From Pseudomonadota bacterium (GTDB taxonomy: Bacteria; Pseudomonadota; Gammaproteobacteria; Burkholderiales; Burkholderiaceae_E): a stretch of DNA of 5,301 nt. This document shows, in pieces, positions 1 through 5,301 of this stretch; position 1 is the first letter of the stretch, and each line of letters begins with the position of its first letter. The DNA lies in contig JAEWEW010000220.1 in the NCBI GenBank assembly GCA_023389175.1, forward strand, positions 1 through 5,301, given 5' to 3'. Both the position numbers and the translations under genes were made by a program. A model generated the notes under the pieces. It saw nothing but the letters and a program-made list of their open reading frames with translations, ran no database searches and had not been told where the DNA came from.

Positions 1-762
1 CGCGTGGGCCGAGACCTCGTAGTGGTCGTAGCCGGCGGCGGCAAGGCGCTCCTCCAGCTCGTCCTGCATGGCCGCTGCGGCGTCGTCGTCCGGCAGCGCC
101 GGCGGAAACCGGGCGAACAGGGTGTTCGGCTCGAGGGTCAGGTGGTAGCAGGAAAGATGCGGCGGCTCATGGCCGAGCGCCGCCCGGAGGTCCGCGCGCA
201 GCCCGGTCAGGTCCTGCCCCGGGAGCGCATACATCAGGTCCAGGTTGAAGGTGGGGAAGAGCTCGGCCGCCGCCTGCGCGGCCGCATGCGCCTGGCGACC
301 GTCGTGGATCCGGCCAAGAGCAGCGAGCCGTGCGTCGTCGAAGCTCTGGATGCCGAGCGACAGCCGGTTGACTCCGGCATCACGGAAGCCGCCGAACCGG
401 TCACGCTCGAAGGTGCCGGGGTTGGCTTCCATCGTCACCTCGGCGCCGGCGACCACCGGAAGCCGCGCCCGCAGGCTTGCGAGCAGCCGGTCGATGCCTT
501 CGGGCGAGAAGAGGCTCGGCGTCCCGCCACCGATGAAGATCGTCTGGACCGTACGGCCCCAGACGAGCGGCAGGCTCGCCTCCAGGTCCGCCTCGAGCGC
601 GGCGAGATAGCCGGCCTCTTCCGCCCCGGCCGCCGGCGCCTCGTGCGAGTTGAAGTCGCAGTAGGGGCACTTGCGCACGCACCAGGGCAGGTGGACGTAG
701 ACCGACAGCGGCGGCAGCGCGTCGAGGCGCGTGCCGCGATCGAGGCGGACGACGTCGGTCAT
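1..762 (-). CDS. hemW: Heme chaperone HemW (radical SAM family), C-terminus cut by window edge
   Basis: The gene begins at the ATG at 762 and stays open for 254 codons to the window edge, about two thirds of the usual ~380 residues. The missing part is the C-terminal region. HemW is a cytosolic radical-SAM relative of HemN that binds heme and passes it to target proteins; it is not itself a coproporphyrinogen oxidase. Visible features are the iron-sulfur motif C28-x3-C32-x2-C35 in the context HLPWCVRKCPYCDFNSH, the SAM-binding glycine motif FIGGGTPSLF at about residues 76-85, MEANPGT at 111-117, RLSLGIQSFDD at 133-143, and a conserved NLDLMYALPGQ stretch at 173-183. A phenylalanine (F37) sits where HemN has a fourth cysteine, which favours HemW. 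The start overlaps the rdgB stop as ATGA, so translation is probably coupled; only a weak AGG lies upstream (770-772). E. coli has the same rdgB-hemW adjacency. Assignment is firm; the unseen C-terminus is not verified. Confidence 0.95.
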   Translation of the reverse strand, partial: MTDVVRLDRGTRLDALPPLSVYVHLPWCVRKCPYCDFNSHEAPAAGAEEAGYLAALEADLEASLPLVWGRTVQTIFIGGGTPSLFSPEGIDRLLASLRARLPVVAGAEVTMEANPGTFERDRFGGFRDAGVNRLSLGIQSFDDARLAALGRIHDGRQAHAAAQAAAELFPTFNLDLMYALPGQDLTGLRADLRAALGHEPPHLSCYHLTLEPNTLFARFPPALPDDDAAAAMQDELEERLAAAGYDHYEVSAHA

Positions 763-1436
763 GCCGCGACCTGTTCGAGCAAAGCCGCGAGCGCCCGGCC
801 ACGGTGGCTCACGCGGTTCTTGTGCTCGGGGAGCATCTGCGCGGCAGTGACCGATTCCCCGTCCGGCAGGAAGTGCGGGTCGTAGCCGAAGCCGTGGGTG
901 CCGCGCGGCTGCGGCGCCAGCACCCCGGGCCAGATGCCTTCGGCAATCAGCGGTCGCGGATCATCCGGGTGGCGCAGCAGGACGATCACGCAACAGTAGA
1001 AGCAGGCGACCGGCTGAGGAAGCGCGGCGGTCGCCTCGACGAGCCGGCGGTTGTTGGCGGCATCCTGGAGCTCGCGCGGCAATGCCCCGCCGCCGACCGG
1101 CGCCGCATAGCGGGCCGAGTGCACGCCCGGCGCCCCGCCGAGGGCCGGCACGCAGATGCCCGAGTCATCGGCGATGGCCACCAGTCCGGATTCCCGGGCG
1201 GCGTGACGGGCCTTGGCGAGGGCGTTCTCGACGAAGGTCGGATGCGGCTCGTCCGCCTCGGCGATGCCGAGCACCGACTGCAGGACGATGGTGACATCGA
1301 CCGGGCGCAGCAGCGCCTCGAACTCCCGCGCCTTGCCCGGATTGCCGCTCGCGAGCACCCAGCGGCCGCCGGCCGCGGCGCCGGCTGCCTGGCGAGGGTC
1401 GACTGCCGTCCCGCCCGGGCCCGGATGCTGCGCCAC
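759..1436 (-). CDS. rdgB: XTP/dITP diphosphatase (non-canonical purine NTP pyrophosphatase, RdgB/HAM1 family)
   Basis: This 225-residue cytosolic enzyme hydrolyses XTP, ITP and dITP to the monophosphate and pyrophosphate, keeping deaminated purines out of DNA and RNA. The family signature is complete: SGNPGKAREFE at about residues 30-40 (the S-G-N-x-x-K-x-x-E substrate motif), FVENALAKARHAA at 68-80, IADDSGI at 88-94 with the metal/catalytic aspartates D90-D91, GAPGVHSARYA at 101-111, HGFGYDPHF at 181-189, and KNRVSHRG at 206-213. The start is GTG at 1436, set by an AGGAG six bases upstream. This gives an extension of about 24 residues, rich in Gly, Ala and Pro, before the first strand; E. 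coli RdgB lacks it. The only later GTG (residue 27) would cut into the first beta strand. A cysteine cluster, CFYCC at 145-149, is unusual but lies in a variable strand. The gene sits 10 nt after rph and its stop overlaps the hemW start. Confidence 0.96.
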   Translation of the reverse strand: MAQHPGPGGTAVDPRQAAGAAAGGRWVLASGNPGKAREFEALLRPVDVTIVLQSVLGIAEADEPHPTFVENALAKARHAARESGLVAIADDSGICVPALGGAPGVHSARYAAPVGGGALPRELQDAANNRRLVEATAALPQPVACFYCCVIVLLRHPDDPRPLIAEGIWPGVLAPQPRGTHGFGYDPHFLPDGESVTAAQMLPEHKNRVSHRGRALAALLEQVAA

Positions 1437-1442
1437 GCGGAT

Positions 1443-1447
1443 CTCCT
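1443..1447 (-). promoter_or_regulatory. Ribosome binding site of rdgB (AGGAG)
   Basis: The minus strand reads TGAGGAGATCCGC then GTG. The AGGAG lies six bases before the GTG at 1436, and its first base is the last base of the rph TGA stop. It supports the GTG as the true rdgB start and suggests that ribosomes finishing rph can reinitiate on rdgB. Confidence 0.75.
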
Positions 1448-2175
1448 CAGTCGCTTGCCTGGCGCTGCAGCTCGGCGAGTTGCGCGATGCCCCGGGCCGC
1501 GAGATCCAGCATCGCGTCCGCCTGCTCCCGGCTGAAAGGACGGCCCTCCGCCGTTCCCTGGACTTCCACCAGCCCGTCGCCGGCCATCACGACGTTCATG
1601 TCGGTATCGCAGGTGGAGTCTTCGCCGTAGTCCAGGTCCAGCAGCACGCGACCACCGCGCGCGATCCCCACGGACACCGCCGCAACCGAGCCGCGCAGCG
1701 GATGCTGCTGCAGCGCGCCTGCAGCGAGCAGCCCGTCGAGCGCATCGCGCAGCGCCACCCAGGCCCCGGTGATTGCCGCGGTCCGGGTGCCGCCGTCGGC
1801 CTGGATGACGTCGCAGTCCAGGTGGACCGTGCGCTCGCCGAGCAGCGACATGTCCGTCACCGCGCGCAGGCTTCGGCCGATCAGCCGCTGGATCTCCAGG
1901 GTACGGCCGCCCTGCTTGCCGCGGGCGGCCTCGCGATCGCTGCGTGTATGCGTGGCCCGCGGCAGCATGCCGTATTCCGCGGTGACCCAGCCGACGCCCC
2001 TTCCCTTCAGGAACGGCGGCACCTTGTCGAGGACGCTGGCGGTGCAAAGGACTCGCGTGTCGCCGAACGACACCAGCACCGAGCCCTCCGCGTGGCGGGT
2101 GAACCCGCGCTCGAAGCGGACCGGCCGCAGCTCGTCGAAGGCGCGGCCATCGGCGCGCCGGAACGTCGTGGACAT
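1447..2175 (-). CDS. rph: Ribonuclease PH (3'-5' phosphorolytic exoribonuclease)
   Basis: This 242-residue protein has the expected length for RNase PH, which uses phosphate to trim nucleotides from the 3' end of tRNA precursors and takes part in rRNA turnover. It normally forms a hexameric ring in the cytosol. The whole family fold can be followed: the N-terminal RPVRFERGFTRHAEGSVLVS block at about 17-36, FGDTRVLCTASV at 37-48, GWVTAEYGMLPRATHTR at 62-78, GGRTLEIQRLIGRSLRA at 89-105 with R91 in the place of the known phosphate-binding arginine (R86), DVIQADGGTRTAAITGA at 122-138 with the phosphate-contacting GGTR, and LLDLDYGEDS at 178-187, where D180 and D186 match the metal-binding pair D178/D184. 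EVQGTAEG follows at 204-211. Nothing suggests the C-terminal frameshift known from E. coli K-12; the end is intact. The ATG shares one base with the phosphatase stop (TGATG), and a good GGAGG precedes it. Confidence 0.97.
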   Translation of the reverse strand: MSTTFRRADGRAFDELRPVRFERGFTRHAEGSVLVSFGDTRVLCTASVLDKVPPFLKGRGVGWVTAEYGMLPRATHTRSDREAARGKQGGRTLEIQRLIGRSLRAVTDMSLLGERTVHLDCDVIQADGGTRTAAITGAWVALRDALDGLLAAGALQQHPLRGSVAAVSVGIARGGRVLLDLDYGEDSTCDTDMNVVMAGDGLVEVQGTAEGRPFSREQADAMLDLAARGIAQLAELQRQASD

Positions 2176-3101
2176 CAGCGTCCCTCCCGGTTGGAACGCT
2201 GGATCGCGTTCTGGATTTCCGCGATGGTGCGCTCGATCTCCTCCTCGGTGAGATCCGAGGCGGGCGGCGCTGCACCCGGGTCGGCGCCGATCGCGATGGT
2301 GGTGGTGACCGCGCCGTCGGGCAGGCCGAGCGAGGACAGCGTCGGGATGTCGTCCAGGTCCGCCGTCGCGTCCCACTTGAGCGCGAGCGCGGTGGTGTTG
2401 TCCGCGGCCAGGCCGTTGCGCTGGACCGCATGCCGCACCAGGCGGGGCACCACCTCCATCACCGAGCCTTCGTCGAAGTCCCGCGCCATCTCGGTTTCGT
2501 CGACCCCGCTCCAGAAGCCGTCGCTGCAAAGCAGGATCACGTCACCGGCCCGGATGGGATGGCGCGAGTGGATCTCGATGGAGGGCTCGAATGGCGAGCC
2601 GAGGCAGTTGAGCACCTTGTTGCGCTCCGGATGGGTCTCGGTCTCGGCCTGGGTGATGAGGCCGAGATTGAGCAGGTTCTCCACCTTGGAATGGTCCCGC
2701 GTGCGGGTGGCGACCTCGCCGCGGCGCATGAGGTAGAGGCGGGAATCGCCGGCATGGGCCCACCAGGCCATGTCGTCCTGCACCACGCAGGCGACGATGG
2801 TGGTGCGCGGGCACTCCGGCAGGTCGTTGGCCTCGCGGTAGCGATGGAGCTCCCGGTGGCCGGCACGGAACGCCTCGTCGAGGAACTCCGCGGGGTCGGC
2901 AAGCTTCGGCTGCGCTGCGCGCTGGAACATCGCGGCGGCCGTCTGCATGCACAGCTGCGCCGCCACCTCGCCGCGCATGTGGCCGCCCATGCCGTCGGCG
3001 ACGATCATCAGCAGCGACTCGCGCGAGAAGCAGTAGCCCATCCGGTCCTGGTTGCTGGCCCGGGCGCCGATCTCGGTGTCCTGGAATATCGAGAAACGCA
3101 T
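2175..3101 (-). CDS. PP2C-family Ser/Thr protein phosphatase
   Basis: This 308-residue protein is a metal-dependent (PPM/PP2C) phosphatase that removes phosphate from Ser/Thr residues, most likely opposing the kinase encoded just upstream. The metal-binding residues are all present: D19 in SNQDRMGY, D36 in VADGMGGH (31-41 region), D119 in HAGDSRLY, D194 in LCSDGFW, and D234 in AADNTTALAL. The catalytic domain ends at about residue 243. A tail of about 65 residues follows, with a Gly/Ala/Pro-rich linker and a charged predicted helix (DLTEEEIERTIAEIQNAIQ, 283-301) of unknown role. No signal peptide or membrane segment is visible, so it is cytosolic. I chose the ATG at 3101 because MRFSIFQDTEIG matches how these proteins normally begin; the frame stays open back to a GTG at 3179, but that would add 26 Pro/Arg-rich residues. 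The ribosome site is weak (GGGGA, only three bases away). The stop overlaps the rph start by one base. Confidence 0.94.
   Translation of the reverse strand: MRFSIFQDTEIGARASNQDRMGYCFSRESLLMIVADGMGGHMRGEVAAQLCMQTAAAMFQRAAQPKLADPAEFLDEAFRAGHRELHRYREANDLPECPRTTIVACVVQDDMAWWAHAGDSRLYLMRRGEVATRTRDHSKVENLLNLGLITQAETETHPERNKVLNCLGSPFEPSIEIHSRHPIRAGDVILLCSDGFWSGVDETEMARDFDEGSVMEVVPRLVRHAVQRNGLAADNTTALALKWDATADLDDIPTLSSLGLPDGAVTTTIAIGADPGAAPPASDLTEEEIERTIAEIQNAIQRSNREGR
2183..2187 (-). promoter_or_regulatory. Ribosome binding site of rph (GGAGG)
   Basis: A perfect GGAGG lies seven bases before the rph ATG at 2175, inside the last codons of the phosphatase gene. It settles the rph start and shows that rph can be translated independently of, or coupled to, the gene upstream. 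Confidence 0.75.
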
Positions 3102-3186
3102 GGATCCCCGCTGGTTGGTTGGCGCTGGAGGGATTGCCGTGGGTTGAGAGGGTTGCCTGGTTCTCGGAGCCCGGCGCACTGGTGCC
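3102..3186 (-). other. 85-nt spacer between kinase and phosphatase genes
   Basis: This is the longest gap within the minus-strand gene cluster. It includes a short GGTTGGTTGG tandem (plus strand, about 3112-3121) and pyrimidine-rich patches on the coding strand. I see no convincing terminator, because no stable hairpin is followed by a T-run, and no clear -35/-10 pair. It could be an mRNA leader or hold a secondary promoter, or it could be partly coding if the phosphatase started at the GTG at 3179, which I consider unlikely. Confidence 0.5.
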
Positions 3187-4212
3187 CTAGGCTTCGCTCT
3201 TCTGCGTCGGCCACAGGGCGGTGTTCTCGCCGGCGACCGCCGTGCTGCGCCGCTTGCGGAACGGCACCGTGCCGAGCCATCGCATCGGCGAGAGCGAGAA
3301 GCCGCGCTTCGCGCGCGGTGCGGCCGGCGGCTCGCGCAGCGCCCGCTGCAGCGAGAACACGCTCTGCGGCCGCTCGAGCGGATTGATCTTCATGCACCAG
3401 GCCACCAGGTCCAGCAGCTGCTGGGAATAGTGCTCCGCCGCCGGCTGCATCGCGCCCTCCACCTTGTCGTGCACCGCCCGCTGGTCCGCCGGCTGCGGCG
3501 GTGCGCCGAGCATGCAGGCGTACATGCTGGCGCCGAGCCCGTAGATGTCCGTCCAGGGGCCGAGCTGCTGGTTCTTCTTGTAGAGCTCCGGCGCCGCGAA
3601 GCCGGGCGTGTACATCGGAAACAGCTTTGGTGCGTCCTGCGTCAGCGTCTGGCGGGCGGCGCCGAAATCCAGCAGCATGGGCGAGCCGTCGCGCTTCAGG
3701 TAGATATTGGCAGGCTTCAGGTCCAGGTGCAGCAGGCGGTTGGCATGCACCTCCCGCAACCCGTTCATCACCTGCGCGAAGATCCGGCGGATATGGCGCT
3801 CCGGCAGCACTTCCTTGCCGGGACGGTTGCGGTGGTGGACGATCAGCTCCTGCAGGCTGCGTCCGCCTTCGTAGGCCATCACCATGTAGACGGTCTCGTT
3901 GGCGCGGAAGAAGTTGAGCACCCGCACCACGTTCGGGTGGATCACCTTGGAGAGCGCGCGGCCTTCCTCGAAGAAGCACTTGAGCCCGTTGCGGTAGGTG
4001 GGCAGGTTTTCGCCGCTCACGGTCGGCACCAGCTCCCCCACCGCGCGACGGACCAGGGAGCTTGGCAGGTACTCCTTGATGGCGACCGGCTGCCCCTCCG
4101 CATCATGCGCGAGATAGACGATCGAGAAACCGCCGCTCGCGATCTTTCTTACAATGCGGTAGCCGCCTGCCTCCAGCCCCTCCGGCAGCGGCGCGTTGTG
4201 TTGCGTAGCCAT
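3187..4212 (-). CDS. Serine/threonine protein kinase (Hanks type), cytosolic, non-RD
   Basis: This 341-residue protein is a eukaryotic-type kinase that would transfer phosphate from ATP to Ser/Thr residues of itself and other proteins. The domain is complete: glycine loop IASGGFSIVY (24-33), ATP-anchoring lysine K46 in VAIKEY, helix-C glutamate in FEEGRA (E82 or E83), catalytic loop HLDLKPAN (162-169) with D164 and N169, metal-binding D182 in LDFG, activation segment ending PGFAAPELY (203-211), D222 in TDIYGLG, and R281 in ERPQSV. The usual HRD arginine is leucine (L163), which makes it a non-RD kinase. After about residue 293 comes a basic tail (SPMRWLG, FRKRRST) with no transmembrane segment or sensor domain, unlike PknB/PrkC. 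I prefer the ATG at 4212 because the glycine loop then begins about 24 residues in, as is usual; an in-frame ATG at 4236 would add eight residues. The PP2C phosphatase follows in the same direction and is the likely antagonist. Substrates are unknown. Confidence 0.94.
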   Translation of the reverse strand: MATQHNAPLPEGLEAGGYRIVRKIASGGFSIVYLAHDAEGQPVAIKEYLPSSLVRRAVGELVPTVSGENLPTYRNGLKCFFEEGRALSKVIHPNVVRVLNFFRANETVYMVMAYEGGRSLQELIVHHRNRPGKEVLPERHIRRIFAQVMNGLREVHANRLLHLDLKPANIYLKRDGSPMLLDFGAARQTLTQDAPKLFPMYTPGFAAPELYKKNQQLGPWTDIYGLGASMYACMLGAPPQPADQRAVHDKVEGAMQPAAEHYSQQLLDLVAWCMKINPLERPQSVFSLQRALREPPAAPRAKRGFSLSPMRWLGTVPFRKRRSTAVAGENTALWPTQKSEA

Positions 4213-4336
4213 ACGCCGATTGTAGAAGGGTTGCATGCCGTCCCACCACAAGCCCCGCAGCGATACCACTACCGAATCCACGGCGGAATCGGCCGCCGGT
4301 CCACTCGCGGGCGCCGCCCGACGGGGTGCGCGCAGC
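4213..4336. promoter_or_regulatory. Divergent start region between kinase and yicC
   Basis: Both neighbouring transcripts must begin in or near this stretch. Its extent depends on the true yicC start: 22 nt are non-coding if yicC begins at 4235, 124 nt if it begins at 4337. On the minus strand TACAAT (4219-4224), one mismatch from the -10 consensus, lies six bases before the kinase ATG, but no good -35 stands 16-18 bases upstream of it. On the plus strand no convincing promoter pair was found. Third-position G/C between 4235 and 4336 is somewhat lower than in the rest of yicC, which would fit a leader rather than coding sequence. No operator palindrome for a known regulator was recognised. 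Confidence 0.35.
4224..4229 (+). promoter_or_regulatory. Possible ribosome binding site for the upstream yicC start (AGAAGG)
   Basis: AGAAGG sits five bases before the ATG at 4235. It is a reasonable Shine-Dalgarno variant and is the main reason for annotating yicC from 4235. The competing ATG at 4337 has only GGGGTG about eight bases upstream. Confidence 0.45.
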
Positions 4337-5233
4337 ATGACCGGCTATGCGCATCATTCCGAGGACACGCCGGTCGGGCGCGCAACCATAGAGCTGCGCT
4401 CGGTCAACGCCCGCTTCACCGATCTCCAGTTCCGGCTGCCGGACGAGCTGCGCGCGATGGAGCCGCTGCTGCGCGAGCGGATCACCGCCGTGGTGAGCCG
4501 CGGCAAGGTGGAGATCCGGATGCAGTTGCGCGGGCGAGAAGCCGAGCCGGGCGCGGTCCGCGTCGACGAGGCCTTCGTGGGTGCGCTGGCCCGGGCTGAT
4601 GCGATGATCCGAGCGCTCGCGCCGGATGCCGCGCCACTCGCGGTTGCGGACTACCTGCGCCTGCAGGCAAGCGGCGCCGACCGGGCCGGCGGCGGCCCGG
4701 ACGAGGCAGCCCCGGAGCAGCTCTGGCAGGCGCTTGCCCCCATGGTGGACCATGCCGTCGCGGAATTCGTCGCCAGCCGGGAGCGCGAAGGCGCCCGCCT
4801 TGCGGACACCGTCCTGCGCCAGGTCACGGAGATGCAGCAGCTGGTGCAGGCGCTGCAGCCGATAGTGCCCGAGCTGCTCTCCGCGGCCCAGGCGCGGCTC
4901 ACGCTGCGCCTCACGGAGGCCATGCCGCAGGCGACCAACGGCATTTCGCCGGAGGAGGCCTTCGCGCGCATCCGCCAGGAGGTGGCGCTGCTCGGCCTGC
5001 GCGGCGACGTCTCCGAGGAGTTCGAGCGGCTCGCCATCCACCTCGCCGAGGTGCTGCGCGTCGTGGACCAAGGCGGCGCGATCGGCAAGCGGCTGGACTT
5101 CCTCACCCAGGAGCTCAATCGCGAGGCCAACACGCTCGCCTCGAAGGCGAGCGGCGTGGCGGTGACCGACGGCGCGGTCGCGCTCAAGCTGCTGATCGAG
5201 CAGATGCGGGAGCAGGTGCAGAACCTGGAGTAG
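4235..5233 (+). CDS. yicC: YicC-family endoribonuclease
   Basis: Family members E. coli YicC and Bacillus subtilis YloC have been reported as endoribonucleases acting on RNA in the cytosol. The 332-residue reading shows the N-terminal YicC domain from about residue 34 (SMTGYAHHS, then IELRSVNARFTDLQFRLPDEL at 52-72, a YicC-like RERI near 80-83, and SRGKVEIRM at 88-96). A helical, Ala/Leu/Gln-rich middle follows at about 160-230. The C-terminal DUF1732-type region carries the strongest match: GKRLDFLTQELNREANTLAS (284-303) and ALKLLIEQMREQVQNLE (316-332), nearly the E. coli ending. Homologs usually start at or a few residues before the MTG, which here is the ATG at 4337 (residue 35). The upstream ATG at 4235 has a better ribosome site and keeps the frequently seen Arg-Ser before MTG, but adds about 30 low-complexity residues. 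Family assignment is firm; the start is not. It is divergent from the kinase operon, and rph lies nearby as in E. coli. Confidence 0.93.
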   Translation: MPSHHKPRSDTTTESTAESAAGPLAGAARRGARSMTGYAHHSEDTPVGRATIELRSVNARFTDLQFRLPDELRAMEPLLRERITAVVSRGKVEIRMQLRGREAEPGAVRVDEAFVGALARADAMIRALAPDAAPLAVADYLRLQASGADRAGGGPDEAAPEQLWQALAPMVDHAVAEFVASREREGARLADTVLRQVTEMQQLVQALQPIVPELLSAAQARLTLRLTEAMPQATNGISPEEAFARIRQEVALLGLRGDVSEEFERLAIHLAEVLRVVDQGGAIGKRLDFLTQELNREANTLASKASGVAVTDGAVALKLLIEQMREQVQNLE

Positions 5234-5301
5234 GGGCGACCCAGCGACAGCATCCGTTCCGAGGCAGTATCCGTTCCAGACAACTTCGACCACTCCAGAG
5301 G
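5234..5301. other. Sequence downstream of yicC, no gene recognised
   Basis: These 68 bases follow the yicC TAG. No hairpin with a T-run marks a terminator and no convincing start with a ribosome site is seen. In many proteobacteria gmk (guanylate kinase) follows yicC, but nothing here identifies it. The stretch holds the short direct repeat described separately and looks slightly less GC-rich than the genes. Confidence 0.5.
5248..5277. repeat. Short direct repeat, two copies of CAGYATCCGTTCC
   Basis: CAGCATCCGTTCC at 5248-5260 and CAGTATCCGTTCC at 5265-5277 are 13-base direct copies differing at one position and offset by 17 bases. The spacing of under two helical turns would place both copies at slightly different faces of the DNA. 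The repeat lies just after yicC, near the window edge, so more copies may follow outside. It may be the start of a tandem or dispersed intergenic repeat, a pair of protein-binding sites for the next gene, or chance. Confidence 0.5.

Noticed and set aside
4..885. Plus-strand open frame of 293 codons opposite hemW
   Set aside because: The minus strand clearly encodes HemW with its radical-SAM motifs; the plus-strand frame is composition-driven.
986..2431. Minus-strand open frame of 481 codons across rph and rdgB
   Set aside because: It is out of frame with the recognisable proteins, its composition is Arg/Ala/Ser/Pro-rich, and every conserved motif falls in the other frame.
1213..2736. Long plus-strand open frame of 507 codons, antisense to rdgB, rph and the phosphatase
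   Set aside because: It is a shadow produced by high GC and biased third positions. The protein is Arg/Ala/Pro-rich with no family resemblance, while the opposite strand encodes three clear enzymes.
3101..3179. Extended phosphatase start at the GTG at 3179
   Set aside because: It would add 26 Pro/Arg-rich residues before a sequence (MRFSIFQ) that looks like the natural N-terminus of this family, and it has no good ribosome site.
3173..3186. GGCGCACTGGTGCCC as a hairpin terminator after the kinase
   Set aside because: The stem is short and bulged, the loop is small, and no T-run follows, so it is not supported as an intrinsic terminator.
4150..4155. TACAAT on the plus strand as a yicC -10 element
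   Set aside because: It lies inside the kinase coding sequence with no TTGACA-like -35 at the right distance; a single hexamer is not enough.
4103..5293. Minus-strand open frame of 396 codons antisense to yicC
   Set aside because: It is the complement of the well-conserved yicC and shows no recognisable domain. Its first residues lie in the unexplained downstream region, but nothing supports translation there.

Overview
This window is a compact, very GC-rich stretch of bacterial chromosome with almost no non-coding DNA. By protein family and gene order it fits a beta- or gammaproteobacterium. The phosphatase and kinase resemble the cytosolic Stk/PP2C pairs I recall from Burkholderia/Bordetella-type genomes. 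Two adjacencies also match E. coli: rdgB next to hemW, and yicC divergent from rph. No mobile element, RNA gene, CRISPR array or sign of recent transfer was seen, and strong codon bias towards G/C third positions runs through all six genes.

Layout: five genes lie on the minus strand and read right to left: a Ser/Thr protein kinase (4212 to 3187), a PP2C-type protein phosphatase (3101 to 2175), RNase PH (rph, 2175 to 1447), the XTP/dITP pyrophosphatase (rdgB, 1436 to 759) and the heme chaperone HemW (hemW, 762 to the window edge, cut off at its C-terminus). From the phosphatase onwards the genes are tightly packed. Phosphatase and rph share one base (TGATG), rph and rdgB are 10 nt apart with the rdgB ribosome site on the rph stop, and rdgB and hemW overlap by four bases (ATGA). 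Kinase and phosphatase are 85 nt apart. One operon is the simplest reading. A sixth gene, the YicC-family endoribonuclease, runs divergently on the plus strand (4235 or 4337 to 5233). The last 68 bases, after yicC, contain a short direct repeat and no recognisable gene.

Together the genes cover RNA processing (RNase PH trims 3' ends, YicC is an endoribonuclease), cleaning of the nucleotide pool (RdgB), heme delivery (HemW) and a reversible Ser/Thr phosphorylation switch. The switch may act on the neighbouring housekeeping enzymes, but that is only a guess from position. The window looks like conserved core genome. The points most worth a second look are the kinase/phosphatase pair heading an RNA/nucleotide maintenance operon, the kinase's HLD (non-RD) catalytic loop, and the ambiguous start region between the divergent genes, where two CATG palindromes each offer starts in both directions.
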